In this document: in pieces, positions 50,697 to 59,162 of the stretch
Position numbering within the stretch: the stretch's first letter is position 1
Layout: each line of letters starts with the position of its first letter
NCBI RefSeq assembly: GCF_008629655.1
Contig: NZ_VWSG01000003.1
Span: forward strand, 324,933 to 388,932
From: Paenimyroides baculatum
GTDB taxonomy: Bacteria; Bacteroidota; Bacteroidia; Flavobacteriales; Flavobacteriaceae
Length of the DNA stretch: 64,000 bases
Direction: 5' to 3'
The notes under the pieces: generated by a model
What the model saw: the letters and a program-made list of their open reading frames with translations, nothing else
What the model was told of the DNA's origin: nothing
Database searches by the model: none
Position numbers and translations under genes: made by a program

Positions 50697-51605
50697 ATGA
50701 AACTACTTACATACAAAACACAAGACAGCGATTCTCGTTTAGGATTTATTCACAACAATATGGTTGTTGACATGGAAGATTTTGGTGGAATTTCGAATTT
50801 TCCGTTACCAAACGATATGTTGGAATTAATTGATATGGGAATTGAAGTGATTGCTGAAATTAATAATTTGGTTGATGATACTCGTGAAGTTGATTTCGAA
50901 AATATTTCTTATGCATTAAACGATGTTGAAATTTTGGCTCCGATTGAAAAACCTCGTAAAAACATTATTGGTATTGGTTTGAATTATACCGAACACGTTG
51001 CCGAAAGCGCACGTACATTGGATACTACGGGGAAATTGCCTCAAAAACCGATTATTTTCTCAAAACCACCAACAACAGTTACAGGTCCAAATACCAATAT
51101 TTTATTAAATAGCAAATTGACGCAACAGTTAGATTGGGAAGTAGAATTAGCCGTTGTAATTGGTAAAAAAGGAAAATACGTTGCCAAAGAAAATGCGTTA
51201 GATCACGTTTTTGGTTACACGGTTATTAACGATATTTCGGCACGTGATTGCCGCAGAGAAGGACAATGGATTGTTTCTAAAGGACAAGATACGTTTGCTC
51301 CAATGGGTCCATTTTTGGTTACAAAAGACGAAATTGAAAATCCGCACAATTTAAATCTTTCCTTAAGACTAAACGGTATTGAAAAACAAAATTCTAACAC
51401 GCAATTTTTGTTGTTCAACATTAACGATTTAATCGAAGATTTAAGTACAGTGTTTACCATTGAACCAGGTGATATTATTGCAACAGGAACGCCAGCGGGT
51501 GTTGGTGCAGGAAGAAATCCGCAGGAATGGATGAAAGACGGCGATATTGTGGAATGTTATGTTGAAAACATTGGAACAATTGTAAATACTGTTAAAGAAA
51601 TTTAA
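50697..51605 (+). CDS. Fumarylacetoacetate hydrolase family enzyme (fumaryl/maleylpyruvate hydrolase candidate)
   Basis: 302 residues. The C-terminal FAH fold shows IIGIGLNYTEHVAESA, the metal-binding Glu residues in WEVELAVVIG, DISARDCRREGQWIVSKGQD and IATGTPAGVGAG. In a gentisate pathway this enzyme splits fumarylpyruvate into fumarate and pyruvate, or maleylpyruvate directly into maleate and pyruvate. The maleate isomerase gene that follows favours the second option. Fold assignment is firm; the isomer specificity is inference. Confidence 0.88.
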   Translation: MKLLTYKTQDSDSRLGFIHNNMVVDMEDFGGISNFPLPNDMLELIDMGIEVIAEINNLVDDTREVDFENISYALNDVEILAPIEKPRKNIIGIGLNYTEHVAESARTLDTTGKLPQKPIIFSKPPTTVTGPNTNILLNSKLTQQLDWEVELAVVIGKKGKYVAKENALDHVFGYTVINDISARDCRREGQWIVSKGQDTFAPMGPFLVTKDEIENPHNLNLSLRLNGIEKQNSNTQFLLFNINDLIEDLSTVFTIEPGDIIATGTPAGVGAGRNPQEWMKDGDIVECYVENIGTIVNTVKEI

Positions 51606-51621
51606 TTACAACAACAACAAA

Positions 51622-51713
51622 GCGTTAGGGATTGAAGTGAAAATCCTTTAAAATGTTTTTGAATAAAAATATTTTAAAGATTGAAACGAAAAGCCCGACC
51701 CGAAGGGTAACGC
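51622..51713. repeat. Palindromic interspersed-type element, 92 bp
   Basis: Ends are inverted (GCGTTA ... TAACGC). The centre is a 15-bp stem with one G.U pair and a 4-base loop (51646-51679). Two direct repeats of the form ATTGAAnnGAAAAnnC flank the stem (51631-51646 and 51680-51695). Similar elements with GGGATTGAAG and AAGCCCGACCCGAAGGG recur in flavobacterial intergenic DNA, by my recollection. Confidence 0.65.
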
Positions 51714-51733
51714 CAAAAATATAGAAAATAAAA

Positions 51734-52483
51734 ATGAAAAAATACAGAATCGGACAAATAGTTCCATCGAGCAACGTAACCATGGAAACCGAAATACCGG
51801 CAATATTCAAGGCGCGCGAAACTATTTTACCTGAACGTTTCACCTTTCATTCAAGCAGAATGCGAATGAAAAAAGTGACGAAAGAAGAGTTGGAAGCAAT
51901 GGATGCGATGAGTTTAAAATGTGCGTTGGAATTGTCTGATGCGCATGTTGATGTGATGGGTTATGCTTGTTTAGTGGCGATTATGAGCATGGGTCGCGGG
52001 TATCATTGCGTGTCTGAAGTGAATCTGCATCAGGAAACAATTGTAAACGGATTTCCTACACCAATTGTAACATCTGCCGGCGCGTTGATTAACGGTTTGA
52101 ATGTTTTGGGCGCAAAAACGGTTTCGATAGTTACACCGTATATGCGTCCATTAACGGATATGGTTGTTGATTATATTGAACATCAAGGATTTAAAGTAAA
52201 AGAAAGTATTGCTTTGGAAATTCCTGATAATTTAGAAGTTGCCGCTCAAAATCCGTTGAATTTATTGGATATTTACAAACAATTGGATTTAACCGGAGTT
52301 GATGTTTTAGTAGCATCTGCCTGTGTGCAAATGCCGTCGTTAGAAGCTATTGATAAAATTGAACAGGAAATTGGTATTCCGGTAACATCGGCTGCCGTTT
52401 GTACGACTTACGAAATGATGAAAAAATTAGGAATTGAAGCTAAATCTACGATTGGTGGAAGTTTGTTAAAAGGGAATTATTAA
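51734..52483 (+). CDS. maiA: Maleate cis-trans isomerase (Asp/Glu racemase superfamily)
   Basis: 249 residues. The two catalytic cysteines expected for maleate isomerase lie in YAC79LVAIMSMG and ASAC197VQMPS, with PSSNVTMETEIP at the N-terminus and SAAVCTTYEMM near the end. The enzyme converts maleate to fumarate without cofactor. In nicotinate degraders a homologue (NicE) acts after maleamate hydrolysis; no other nicotinate genes are seen here, so it most likely handles maleate from maleylpyruvate. Last gene of the run; the terminator overlaps its 3' end. Confidence 0.9.
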   Translation: MKKYRIGQIVPSSNVTMETEIPAIFKARETILPERFTFHSSRMRMKKVTKEELEAMDAMSLKCALELSDAHVDVMGYACLVAIMSMGRGYHCVSEVNLHQETIVNGFPTPIVTSAGALINGLNVLGAKTVSIVTPYMRPLTDMVVDYIEHQGFKVKESIALEIPDNLEVAAQNPLNLLDIYKQLDLTGVDVLVASACVQMPSLEAIDKIEQEIGIPVTSAAVCTTYEMMKKLGIEAKSTIGGSLLKGNY

Positions 52484-52497
52484 GATTCCCTTTTTAT
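52468..52497 (+). terminator. Terminator overlapping the maleate isomerase stop codon
   Basis: A perfect 10-bp stem aaaagggaat / attccctttt has a 7-base loop containing the stop codon and is followed by a T-rich tail. It closes the catabolic run. Confidence 0.8.
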
Positions 52498-52533
52498 TTT
52501 TTAATAGAGTAAATTGCGTTTGACATACAATTT

Positions 52534-52605
52534 GTCATTCTGTGCTTGACACGGAATCGCTTTATCAATTAATCTTGTGAGATGCCGAATCAAGTTCGGC
52601 ATGAC
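52534..52605. repeat. Two-hairpin palindromic intergenic element, 72 bp
   Basis: The ends are inverted (GTCAT / ATGAC). Two hairpins lie inside: ttctgtg-cttga-cacggaa and tgccgaa-tcaag-ttcggca. Elements of this form, with a shared AATCAAGTTCGGCATGAC end, are frequent between genes in Bacteroidota, by my recollection. It lies between maiA and recN. Confidence 0.65.
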
Positions 52606-52619
52606 ACAGACCGAATATT

Positions 52620-54272
52620 TTAATTAAGCAATTGTTTTGCGTGTTGCAAAGCCGCATCTGTAATAGTGTTACCTGAAAGCATTTGTGCAATTTCCTGAAT
52701 TCGTTCTTGAGTATTCAACAATTTTATGGTCGATGTAGTTACTTTGTCGTCATCGAACTTGGTTACTTTAAAGTGTTGGTTTCCTTTTGATGCCACTTGC
52801 GGTAAATGCGTTATGGAAAAAATTTGCATGTAATTACCCATTTCCTGCATAATTGTTCCCATTTTATCAGCGACATCGCCCGAAACTCCGGTATCAATTT
52901 CATCAAAAATAATGGTCGGTAATTTGCTTTTTTGTGCTAAAATAGATTTAACGGCAAGCATAATTCTGGAAAGTTCTCCGCCCGATGCTGTTTTTTTCAA
53001 CAAACCAAACTGCATTCCTTTATTTCCGGAAAACAACCAGTTTACTTCGTCTTTTCCATTGCTCAAAAAAGTATCGCTATACGCAAGCTGAATATCAAAC
53101 TGAGCGTTTGGCATTCCTAAAGGCTTGATCAGATTTTCAATTTCTGAACTCAATGCTTTTAAAACTGATGTTCTTTTTGAATGTAAATCTTGTGCCAAGG
53201 CATTTAAATCTCCTTCGGTTTTTTGCAGTAATTTTTCAACTGCATTTATTTCTTCTTCAATATATTCAACACCAGCAACTTTTTGAGATAAATCGTTTTG
53301 AATCTCCAATAATTCGTCGATTGATGAAACATTGTGTTTTTTCTGCAACTGATAAATTGACTGTAGTTTTTGATTGATCAATTCTAATTGTTGCGGATCG
53401 GCAACCAGTTGTTGTAATTCAGCCTGCAATTCATCTGAAACATCTTCCAGTTCAATAAAACTACTTTCTAAACGTTGATACAAGTTTTCGTATTTTGTGC
53501 TGATCTGTGCCAGTTTTTGTATTTGCGATTTTACTTCGTACAACTGCTTGGTAATTCCAAATTCTTCGTTCGATAAAACAGCATAACCCTGTTCTAAAAA
53601 TCCGCCGACTTTTTCAACGTTCGCCAAAACTTCAAACTGACCTTCTAATTCTTCCTGTTCGCCACTTTTTAAATTAGCCTGACTTAATTCATCTAACAAA
53701 AAGGCATTATAATCTTGTTCTTTCGCTGCTTGTGATTGTTGCTCTTTTAAAAGATTCAACTGCTGCTGATACTTTTTAAAACTTTGTAATTGTTGCTGAT
53801 AATCTTTCAGTAAATTTCCGTTATCGGCATAAACATCAATTAAATTCAACTGATATTTTTCACTGAAAAGATCTTGCGTTTGGTGTTGTGTATGAATATC
53901 AATCAGGAAATTCCCTAACTGTTGTAAGTTTTGTAATGTTGTAGGAACATCGTTTACAAAGGCACGTGATTTGCCCGACGGAAGAATCTCGCGTCTTACA
54001 ATGGTATCGTTTTCATAATCTAAATCTAATTCTGAAAACAATGTGTGCAAATGGTAGGATGTGATATTAAAATGTGCTTCGATCACACATTTTTCTTCGG
54101 AATTTCTTAAGGTGTTCAAATCGGCACGTTTGCCCAAAACCAAGCCAAGTGCATCTAACAAAATAGATTTTCCCGCACCGGTTTCTCCCGTAATTATGGT
54201 TAAATTATTTGTAAAATCAATAGCGGTATGCGCAATTAAGGCATAATTTGTAATTGATAAGTGTGTTAGCAT
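52620..54272 (-). CDS. recN: DNA repair protein RecN
   Basis: SMC-like ATPase of 550 residues in recombinational repair. Walker A is GETGAGKSILLDALGLVLGK, the signature is ASGGELSRIMLAVKS and Walker B is PTIIFDEIDTGVSG. The middle is a Gln-rich coiled coil (LLKEQQSQAAKEQDY and beyond). Length is normal. Order bamD, rpoZ, coaBC, porD-like, recN is a conserved Bacteroidota cluster. Confidence 0.96.
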   Translation of the reverse strand: MLTHLSITNYALIAHTAIDFTNNLTIITGETGAGKSILLDALGLVLGKRADLNTLRNSEEKCVIEAHFNITSYHLHTLFSELDLDYENDTIVRREILPSGKSRAFVNDVPTTLQNLQQLGNFLIDIHTQHQTQDLFSEKYQLNLIDVYADNGNLLKDYQQQLQSFKKYQQQLNLLKEQQSQAAKEQDYNAFLLDELSQANLKSGEQEELEGQFEVLANVEKVGGFLEQGYAVLSNEEFGITKQLYEVKSQIQKLAQISTKYENLYQRLESSFIELEDVSDELQAELQQLVADPQQLELINQKLQSIYQLQKKHNVSSIDELLEIQNDLSQKVAGVEYIEEEINAVEKLLQKTEGDLNALAQDLHSKRTSVLKALSSEIENLIKPLGMPNAQFDIQLAYSDTFLSNGKDEVNWLFSGNKGMQFGLLKKTASGGELSRIMLAVKSILAQKSKLPTIIFDEIDTGVSGDVADKMGTIMQEMGNYMQIFSITHLPQVASKGNQHFKVTKFDDDKVTTSTIKLLNTQERIQEIAQMLSGNTITDAALQHAKQLLN

Positions 54273-54282
54273 TGTAGTTGAT

Positions 54283-55170
54283 TTACATTCGGTTCCACTT
54301 GGTTCCGTTAATAGAATTAATGCGTGTTAGCGTTTCTACTAATTTTGAAGTATCATACGTTGGACCTGCTCCAAAAACCTTTGTAATTTCGTCTGCTTTT
54401 GCATCAAAGAAAATACGTGTAGGTAAAGCATTTGGTCTTGATTTATGAACGTTTGACAGTAAATTTATTGCATTTGCAACGCCTGCTTTTCCTTGTTCGG
54501 GACTTGTTGACATTACATCTAACCCTTTTATGTGGTATTCATACAAAGCTTCGCGGTACGGTGCATACATGTTCGACAATAAATCGTTAGACAATGCGTA
54601 TCTGTTGTTTTGATCGCCCATAACCCAGCCTTTATCACCGTTTTGCTGCATCATTGAAACCACATTTGTTGCTTTCTGATAATTTGCAGTTCCACCGTAT
54701 AAGGCAAAAGAATCGGCATCTAAACCAATAATGATGTTGGCATAAAAACTTAATATTCCTACTAAATTAGATCCGATTGAACTTTCTGAATAAACCAAAG
54801 GTTCAAATTCGATATAATTAAAGTTTATATTTTTATCGCTGAAGTTTAAAAGCGATGTTCCATAACTTGAATTGTAAATAGGTCGGGATGACTGTATTTG
54901 AAGTGTGCCTGAAAACGAATTTGAATTTGGATCGTAATCTGTAACTACCAACATTACATTGCAATCGATCAACTCGCTACGTTTTACGTTAAAATTGGTA
55001 AATTTTGTATTGTTTAAAAAATCGCGCATACTGTTTTGCAATGTAGTAAACACTTGCTTGTTAGACTGCTGAATTCTTTCGGAATTTACCATAACATTGG
55101 CATTTAATTCCTGCGAAAAACCAGAAAAGCTACTTAATAAAACAAAAAACAATACAAACTTATTCAACAT
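54283..55170 (-). CDS. DUF4835 family protein, PorD-like component linked to type IX secretion
   Basis: 295 residues with a signal peptide (ends SGFSQ). DUF4835 landmarks are VMVNSERIQQSNKQVFTTLQ and the central GDQNNRYALSNDLLSNMYAPYREALYEYHIKGLD. Members are annotated as PorD, proposed to be associated with the type IX system. This fits the T9SS sorting tail of the protease at 19705. It overlaps coaBC upstream by 11 bases and precedes recN by 10. Confidence 0.85.
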   Translation of the reverse strand: MLNKFVLFFVLLSSFSGFSQELNANVMVNSERIQQSNKQVFTTLQNSMRDFLNNTKFTNFNVKRSELIDCNVMLVVTDYDPNSNSFSGTLQIQSSRPIYNSSYGTSLLNFSDKNINFNYIEFEPLVYSESSIGSNLVGILSFYANIIIGLDADSFALYGGTANYQKATNVVSMMQQNGDKGWVMGDQNNRYALSNDLLSNMYAPYREALYEYHIKGLDVMSTSPEQGKAGVANAINLLSNVHKSRPNALPTRIFFDAKADEITKVFGAGPTYDTSKLVETLTRINSINGTKWNRM

Positions 55171-56368
55171 AACTCTTTACAATTTGGTCAATAATATCTT
55201 TAGCAACAGCTTCTTTCGATTTTAATTCTTGTGGAAAAATAGTAAAATCTTTATCTATAAAGGTAACTTTATTTGTTGGTTTACCAAAACCTGCACCTTT
55301 ATCGTTTAGTGAATTTAAGACAATTAAGTCTAAATTTTTCTTTTTTAGTTTCGATTTTGCGTATTCTATTTCATTTTCTGTTTCTAATGCAAAACCTACC
55401 AGAAACTGATTGGTTTTAATTGCTCCTAACGATGCCAGAATATCCGGATTTTTCTCCAGAACAATGGTAAATTCTTCGTCGTTCTTTTTTATTTTTTGAT
55501 CGGCAACCACTTTTGGTCGATAATCTGCAACTGCGGCTGCACCAATTACGATATCTGCCGAAGAAAATACTTCGTGACAAGCCTGATACATTTCTTTTGC
55601 CGAAAGTACTTTCACAACTTTTATGGAATCATTAGTTGTTGTTAGCGAAGTTGGTCCGGTAATTAAAACTACATCGGCACCGCGCTTTGCAGCTTCATTA
55701 GCAATATCGAAACCCATTTTTCCGGTTGAATGATTTCCTATAAAACGTACAGGATCTATTGGTTCGTATGTGGGTCCGGCTGTAATTACAACTTTTTTTG
55801 CTTTAAGATATAAAGTCGATTCATTATTGAAAAAATCGGTAATGGTTTGAAGCATATCTTCCGGTTCTGCCATTCTTCCCTGACCGATCAATCCTGAAGC
55901 CAGTTCACCATAAGCAGATTCAATTTCTATGTTTCCGTAGCTTTTTAACTTGCGTATATTTTCTTTTGTAGATGGATGTGCAAACATATCCAAATCCATA
56001 GCCGGAGCAAAAAACACAGGACATTTGGCAGACAAATAAGTTGCAAGCAATAAATTATCGCACAAACCATTTGCCATTTTTGCAAGCGTGTTTGCCGTTG
56101 CTGGTGCCATAATCATTAAATCGGCCCAAAGACCTAATTCCACATGATTGGTCCATTCGCCAAAATCTTTTTCAAACTGCGTGTAAACCGGTCGCTTTGA
56201 TAAGGTTGCTAAAGTTAGCGGAGTTATAAAAGCACAAGAAGCAGGTGACATGATTACTTGAACCTGCGCACCTGCTTTTATTAATAATCGTACAAAACTT
56301 GCCGTTTTATAAGCGGCAATACCACCGGAAATTCCCAGAATAATTTTTTTACCGCTTAAGACAGACAT
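55160..56368 (-). CDS. coaBC: Bifunctional phosphopantothenoylcysteine decarboxylase / phosphopantothenate-cysteine ligase
   Basis: Catalyses two steps of coenzyme A synthesis. The CoaC half (about 1-185) has the FMN motif GISGGIAAYKTASFVR, the active-site His in NHVELGLWADLMIMAPATAN and PAMDLDMF. The CoaB half has VITAGPTYEPIDPVRFIGN, AAVADYRPK and KKKNLDLIVLNSL. The 402-residue length is usual. It starts 6 bases after rpoZ. Confidence 0.96.
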   Translation of the reverse strand: MSVLSGKKIILGISGGIAAYKTASFVRLLIKAGAQVQVIMSPASCAFITPLTLATLSKRPVYTQFEKDFGEWTNHVELGLWADLMIMAPATANTLAKMANGLCDNLLLATYLSAKCPVFFAPAMDLDMFAHPSTKENIRKLKSYGNIEIESAYGELASGLIGQGRMAEPEDMLQTITDFFNNESTLYLKAKKVVITAGPTYEPIDPVRFIGNHSTGKMGFDIANEAAKRGADVVLITGPTSLTTTNDSIKVVKVLSAKEMYQACHEVFSSADIVIGAAAVADYRPKVVADQKIKKNDEEFTIVLEKNPDILASLGAIKTNQFLVGFALETENEIEYAKSKLKKKNLDLIVLNSLNDKGAGFGKPTNKVTFIDKDFTIFPQELKSKEAVAKDIIDQIVKSYVE

Positions 56369-56374
56369 TTGTAT

Positions 56375-56683
56375 CTATTCTTTAAATGTTATATCGCCAT
56401 TTAACCACTCTTCTACTGCTAAAGCGTGTGGTTTTGGTAATTTTTCGTAGTATTTAGAAACTTCGATTTGTTCTTTGTTTTCAAAAACCTCGTCTAAACT
56501 ATCGTTGTAAGTTGCAAATTCGTCTAACTTATCAATCAGTTCTTTTTTAATTTCACTGTTAATTTGGTTAGCTCTTTTTGCAATAATTGTAATAGCTTCG
56601 TAAATATTACCTGTTGGTTTTTCAATTTCGGCTTTGTTGTAGGTAATTGTGTTTACCGCAGCGTGGGTTTTCTTTAAATCCAT
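56375..56683 (-). CDS. rpoZ: RNA polymerase omega subunit, Bacteroidota type
   Basis: 102 residues. The sequence IYEAITIIAKRANQINSEIKKEL carries the omega-subunit helix, and the extended acidic C-terminus ending KPHALAVEEWLNGDI is characteristic of the Bacteroidota form. Position between bamD and coaBC agrees with the conserved cluster. It supports RNA polymerase assembly. Confidence 0.9.
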   Translation of the reverse strand: MDLKKTHAAVNTITYNKAEIEKPTGNIYEAITIIAKRANQINSEIKKELIDKLDEFATYNDSLDEVFENKEQIEVSKYYEKLPKPHALAVEEWLNGDITFKE

Positions 56684-56687
56684 TTTC

Positions 56688-57497
56688 TTATTTTGTTGAA
56701 AATTGTTGTAATTCTTTTTTTAATCTTTCAAGCATTCTGTCTGCTTCGTCTTTGTATTTTGTGTTTGCATCGTAAGCAATCAAATCTTCGTGCAAACTTA
56801 CGGCATTCTTTAAACGTTCTTCCATTTTAGAATAAACACTGTTTAATGCCAGTTTGTAAGCAGAATCGAACTTATAGAACAATGCATCGGTCTTGTAAAC
56901 TGTTCCAGGATAATCTAACAAAAAGTTATCTAAAGCTACAATTGCCGCATTATAATCTCTTGTGTATTCTCCAATTTTGTTGAACAATCTTGCAGATTCG
57001 TATGCTTTGCGTTCAATTTTTTCGGTAAGCTCGCGTTTTTTTGCATTAGCATCTTCTTTATACTGTGATTCAGGAAAAGCCGTTAAAAAACTATCGAACT
57101 TTTGAATTCCTTCATACGTTATATGCTGATCCAACGTAAAAACTTCTGACATTTGATAAGCCGACATAGCTTCTAAATACATGGTTTCTTCGCGGTTTGG
57201 ACTTGCCAAATAAAGCAGATTAAACTTTTGAAACATTGGTTTTGCAGCTTCCCACTTTCTTGCATTATAATACGATTTGCTGTATTTGTAATACATTGAC
57301 TGGTAATTGGATGTCCAACCTTCCTTTTTTTCTACTTGTTCGTATAAACGAATGGCTTGTTTGTATTTTCCTTTCTCGTATAATTGGTCGGCTACTTCGT
57401 TTTTGTAGGCACTGTCATCTACCTTTAAGGCTTTTTGAAGTGGCGAGCAGCTTGCAAACAGTAATGCGGTTAAAAGAATATACGAAATTTGTTTCAT
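56688..57497 (-). CDS. bamD: Outer-membrane protein assembly factor BamD
   Basis: Start chosen at 57497, giving a lipoprotein signal with LLFASC; an in-frame start 7 codons upstream is less likely. TPR-like repeats with YEKGKYKQAIRLYEQVEKK, YYNARKWEAAKPMFQKFN and YNAAIVALDNFLLDYPGT match BamD/ComL. It is part of the complex that inserts outer-membrane barrels, and starts the cluster with rpoZ 4 bases downstream. Confidence 0.92.
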   Translation of the reverse strand: MKQISYILLTALLFASCSPLQKALKVDDSAYKNEVADQLYEKGKYKQAIRLYEQVEKKEGWTSNYQSMYYKYSKSYYNARKWEAAKPMFQKFNLLYLASPNREETMYLEAMSAYQMSEVFTLDQHITYEGIQKFDSFLTAFPESQYKEDANAKKRELTEKIERKAYESARLFNKIGEYTRDYNAAIVALDNFLLDYPGTVYKTDALFYKFDSAYKLALNSVYSKMEERLKNAVSLHEDLIAYDANTKYKDEADRMLERLKKELQQFSTK

Positions 57498-57587
57498 AAA
57501 TTGTTGTTGTTTATACAAAAGCTATGTACTTAATAGCAAACGCAAAGTTAGTATTTATCTTGTTACAGAACAATATCTTTTTAAACA

Positions 57588-57617
57588 AAAAAAGATGCCC
57601 TAAAATAAGACATCTTT
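57588..57617 (-). terminator. Probable terminator of the ferritin gene
   Basis: On the minus strand, the stem aaagatg / catcttt with a 13-base loop is followed by a T run. The stem is only 7 bp. Confidence 0.5.
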
Positions 57618-57650
57618 CCTGACAATTAAACTTAATGATTCGTTAAATTA

Positions 57651-58163
57651 TTATATGTTTTGATTGGTTTGCTGCTGCGGATAGTTTTTTATATCGTTAT
57701 CAAACAAATACAAACCACCTTTGTCATCGCCAATTAAATTAATCTTATCTAAAATAGTACGTGCGGTTGATTCTTCTTCAATCTGTTCTGCAACATACCA
57801 CTGTAAGAAATTATGTGTAGCGTAATCGCGTTCCTGTAAAGAAATATGAACTAAATCGTTGATACTTTGCGATACAAAAACTTCGTGTTCAAACAACTGG
57901 TTAAACAATGTTTTGAATGATGAATGATCTAACTGCGGTTGTTCTACATTAGGAATTAATGCTTCGCCTCCACGTTGATTGATGTATTTTATTAGTTTTA
58001 GCATGTGCATACGTTCTTCGTCAGATTGAGCGTACATAAAGGTTGCGATACCTTCGAACCCCTGATTTTCTGCCCAAGATGCCATTGCCAAATAAATTTG
58101 CGATGAATCGCCTTCTATTTTTACCTGCTTGTTTAAAGCTGTTTGCAAATCTTGTGATAACAT
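57651..58163 (-). CDS. Ferritin (non-haem iron storage protein)
   Basis: 170 residues. The ferroxidase ligands are visible in ALNKQVKIEGDSSQIYLAM, SDEERMHMLK (ExxH) and AEQIEEESTARTI. Length and four-helix pattern fit prokaryotic ferritin (FtnA). It stores iron as ferric mineral in the cytosol. It lies 20 bases downstream of dapA on the same strand and could be cotranscribed. Confidence 0.93.
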   Translation of the reverse strand: MLSQDLQTALNKQVKIEGDSSQIYLAMASWAENQGFEGIATFMYAQSDEERMHMLKLIKYINQRGGEALIPNVEQPQLDHSSFKTLFNQLFEHEVFVSQSINDLVHISLQERDYATHNFLQWYVAEQIEEESTARTILDKINLIGDDKGGLYLFDNDIKNYPQQQTNQNI

Positions 58164-58183
58164 AGTTTATTTTCTTTTTATGG

Positions 58184-59059
58184 TTAGAATTTCTTAACAA
58201 AATTAGCCAAACGGTTCGATAAATCATCATTAACATTTACCAAAGGCAGTCTTACATAATTTTCGCACAAGCCTAAATGTTTAAAAACCTCTTTTACACC
58301 ACCCGGATTTCCTTGCTCAAAAATCATATTAATGGCATCGGTTAATTTGTAATGGATTTTATAAGCTGCATCAACATCTCTCTTCAATCCTAAACGAACC
58401 ATTTCTGAAAATTCTTTCGGAAACGTTTCTCCGATAACCGAAATCACTCCTGCTCCACCGGCTAAAACCATTGGCAAAGTAATAATGTCATCGCCCGAAA
58501 TCACTAAAAAGTCGTTTGGAGTACTGCGGATCAATTCCATTGCCTGAACCATATCGCCCGCTGCTTCTTTAATACCAATGATATTTTTAAAATCGGTAGC
58601 TAAACGAACCACAGTACTTGGCAACATATTACTTGCTGTACGCCCTGGAACGTTGTAGATTATTATAGGTAAAGGCGAATTTTCGGCAATCATTTTAAAA
58701 TGCTGATAAATTCCTTCCTGCGTTGGTTTGTTGTAGTAAGGCGATACCGATAAAATTGCATCGAAACCCTTTAAATTATCAGCATTCAACTGGTTAACAA
58801 CTTCTGCAGTATTATTTCCGCCAACGCCTAAAACCAAAGGTAATTTACCGTTGTTGGCATCAATAATCGTCTGTTTTACCAATGTTTGCTCCTCTTTAGT
58901 CAACGTAGCCGTTTCTGCAGTGGTTCCTAAAACAACCAGATATTCTACACCGCCATCAATATTATATTTCACAATGCTTTTTAAAGCTTCAACATCAACC
59001 GACAAATCTTTTTTAAAAGGTGTAATCAACGCCACACCGGTACCTATAAATGATTTCAT
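58184..59059 (-). CDS. dapA: 4-hydroxy-tetrahydrodipicolinate synthase
   Basis: First dedicated step of lysine and diaminopimelate synthesis, condensing pyruvate and aspartate semialdehyde. The N-terminal [17 protein letters not shown], the Tyr in [18 protein letters not shown], the Schiff-base Lys in GIKEAAGD and [11 protein letters not shown] are all present. 291 residues, normal. Confidence 0.96.
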   Translation of the reverse strand: MKSFIGTGVALITPFKKDLSVDVEALKSIVKYNIDGGVEYLVVLGTTAETATLTKEEQTLVKQTIIDANNGKLPLVLGVGGNNTAEVVNQLNADNLKGFDAILSVSPYYNKPTQEGIYQHFKMIAENSPLPIIIYNVPGRTASNMLPSTVVRLATDFKNIIGIKEAAGDMVQAMELIRSTPNDFLVISGDDIITLPMVLAGGAGVISVIGETFPKEFSEMVRLGLKRDVDAAYKIHYKLTDAINMIFEQGNPGGVKEVFKHLGLCENYVRLPLVNVNDDLSNRLANFVKKF

Positions 59060-59118
59060 TTTAATAAATTAGTAAGTTAAAAATAATCTTCTCTTAATAA
59101 GATACAAATTATTCGTTG

Positions 59119-59126
59119 TAATTTTG
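59119..59126 (+). promoter_or_regulatory. Putative -7 promoter box (TAATTTTG) of the split 5'-nucleotidase genes
   Basis: Fits TAnnTTTG 37 bases upstream of the ATG at 59163, and supports that ATG over an upstream in-frame TTG that lies within the box. Confidence 0.45.
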
Positions 59127-59162
59127 TTTGTAACAAAGTTAACCATTTTCATTAAAAAAAAT

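Noticed and set aside
46839..52483. Nicotinate degradation cluster
   Set aside because: Maleate isomerase and a nitrilase-superfamily enzyme could suggest the maleamate route, but there is no nicotinate hydroxylase or 2,5-dihydroxypyridine dioxygenase, and the nitrilase does not look like a maleamate amidase.
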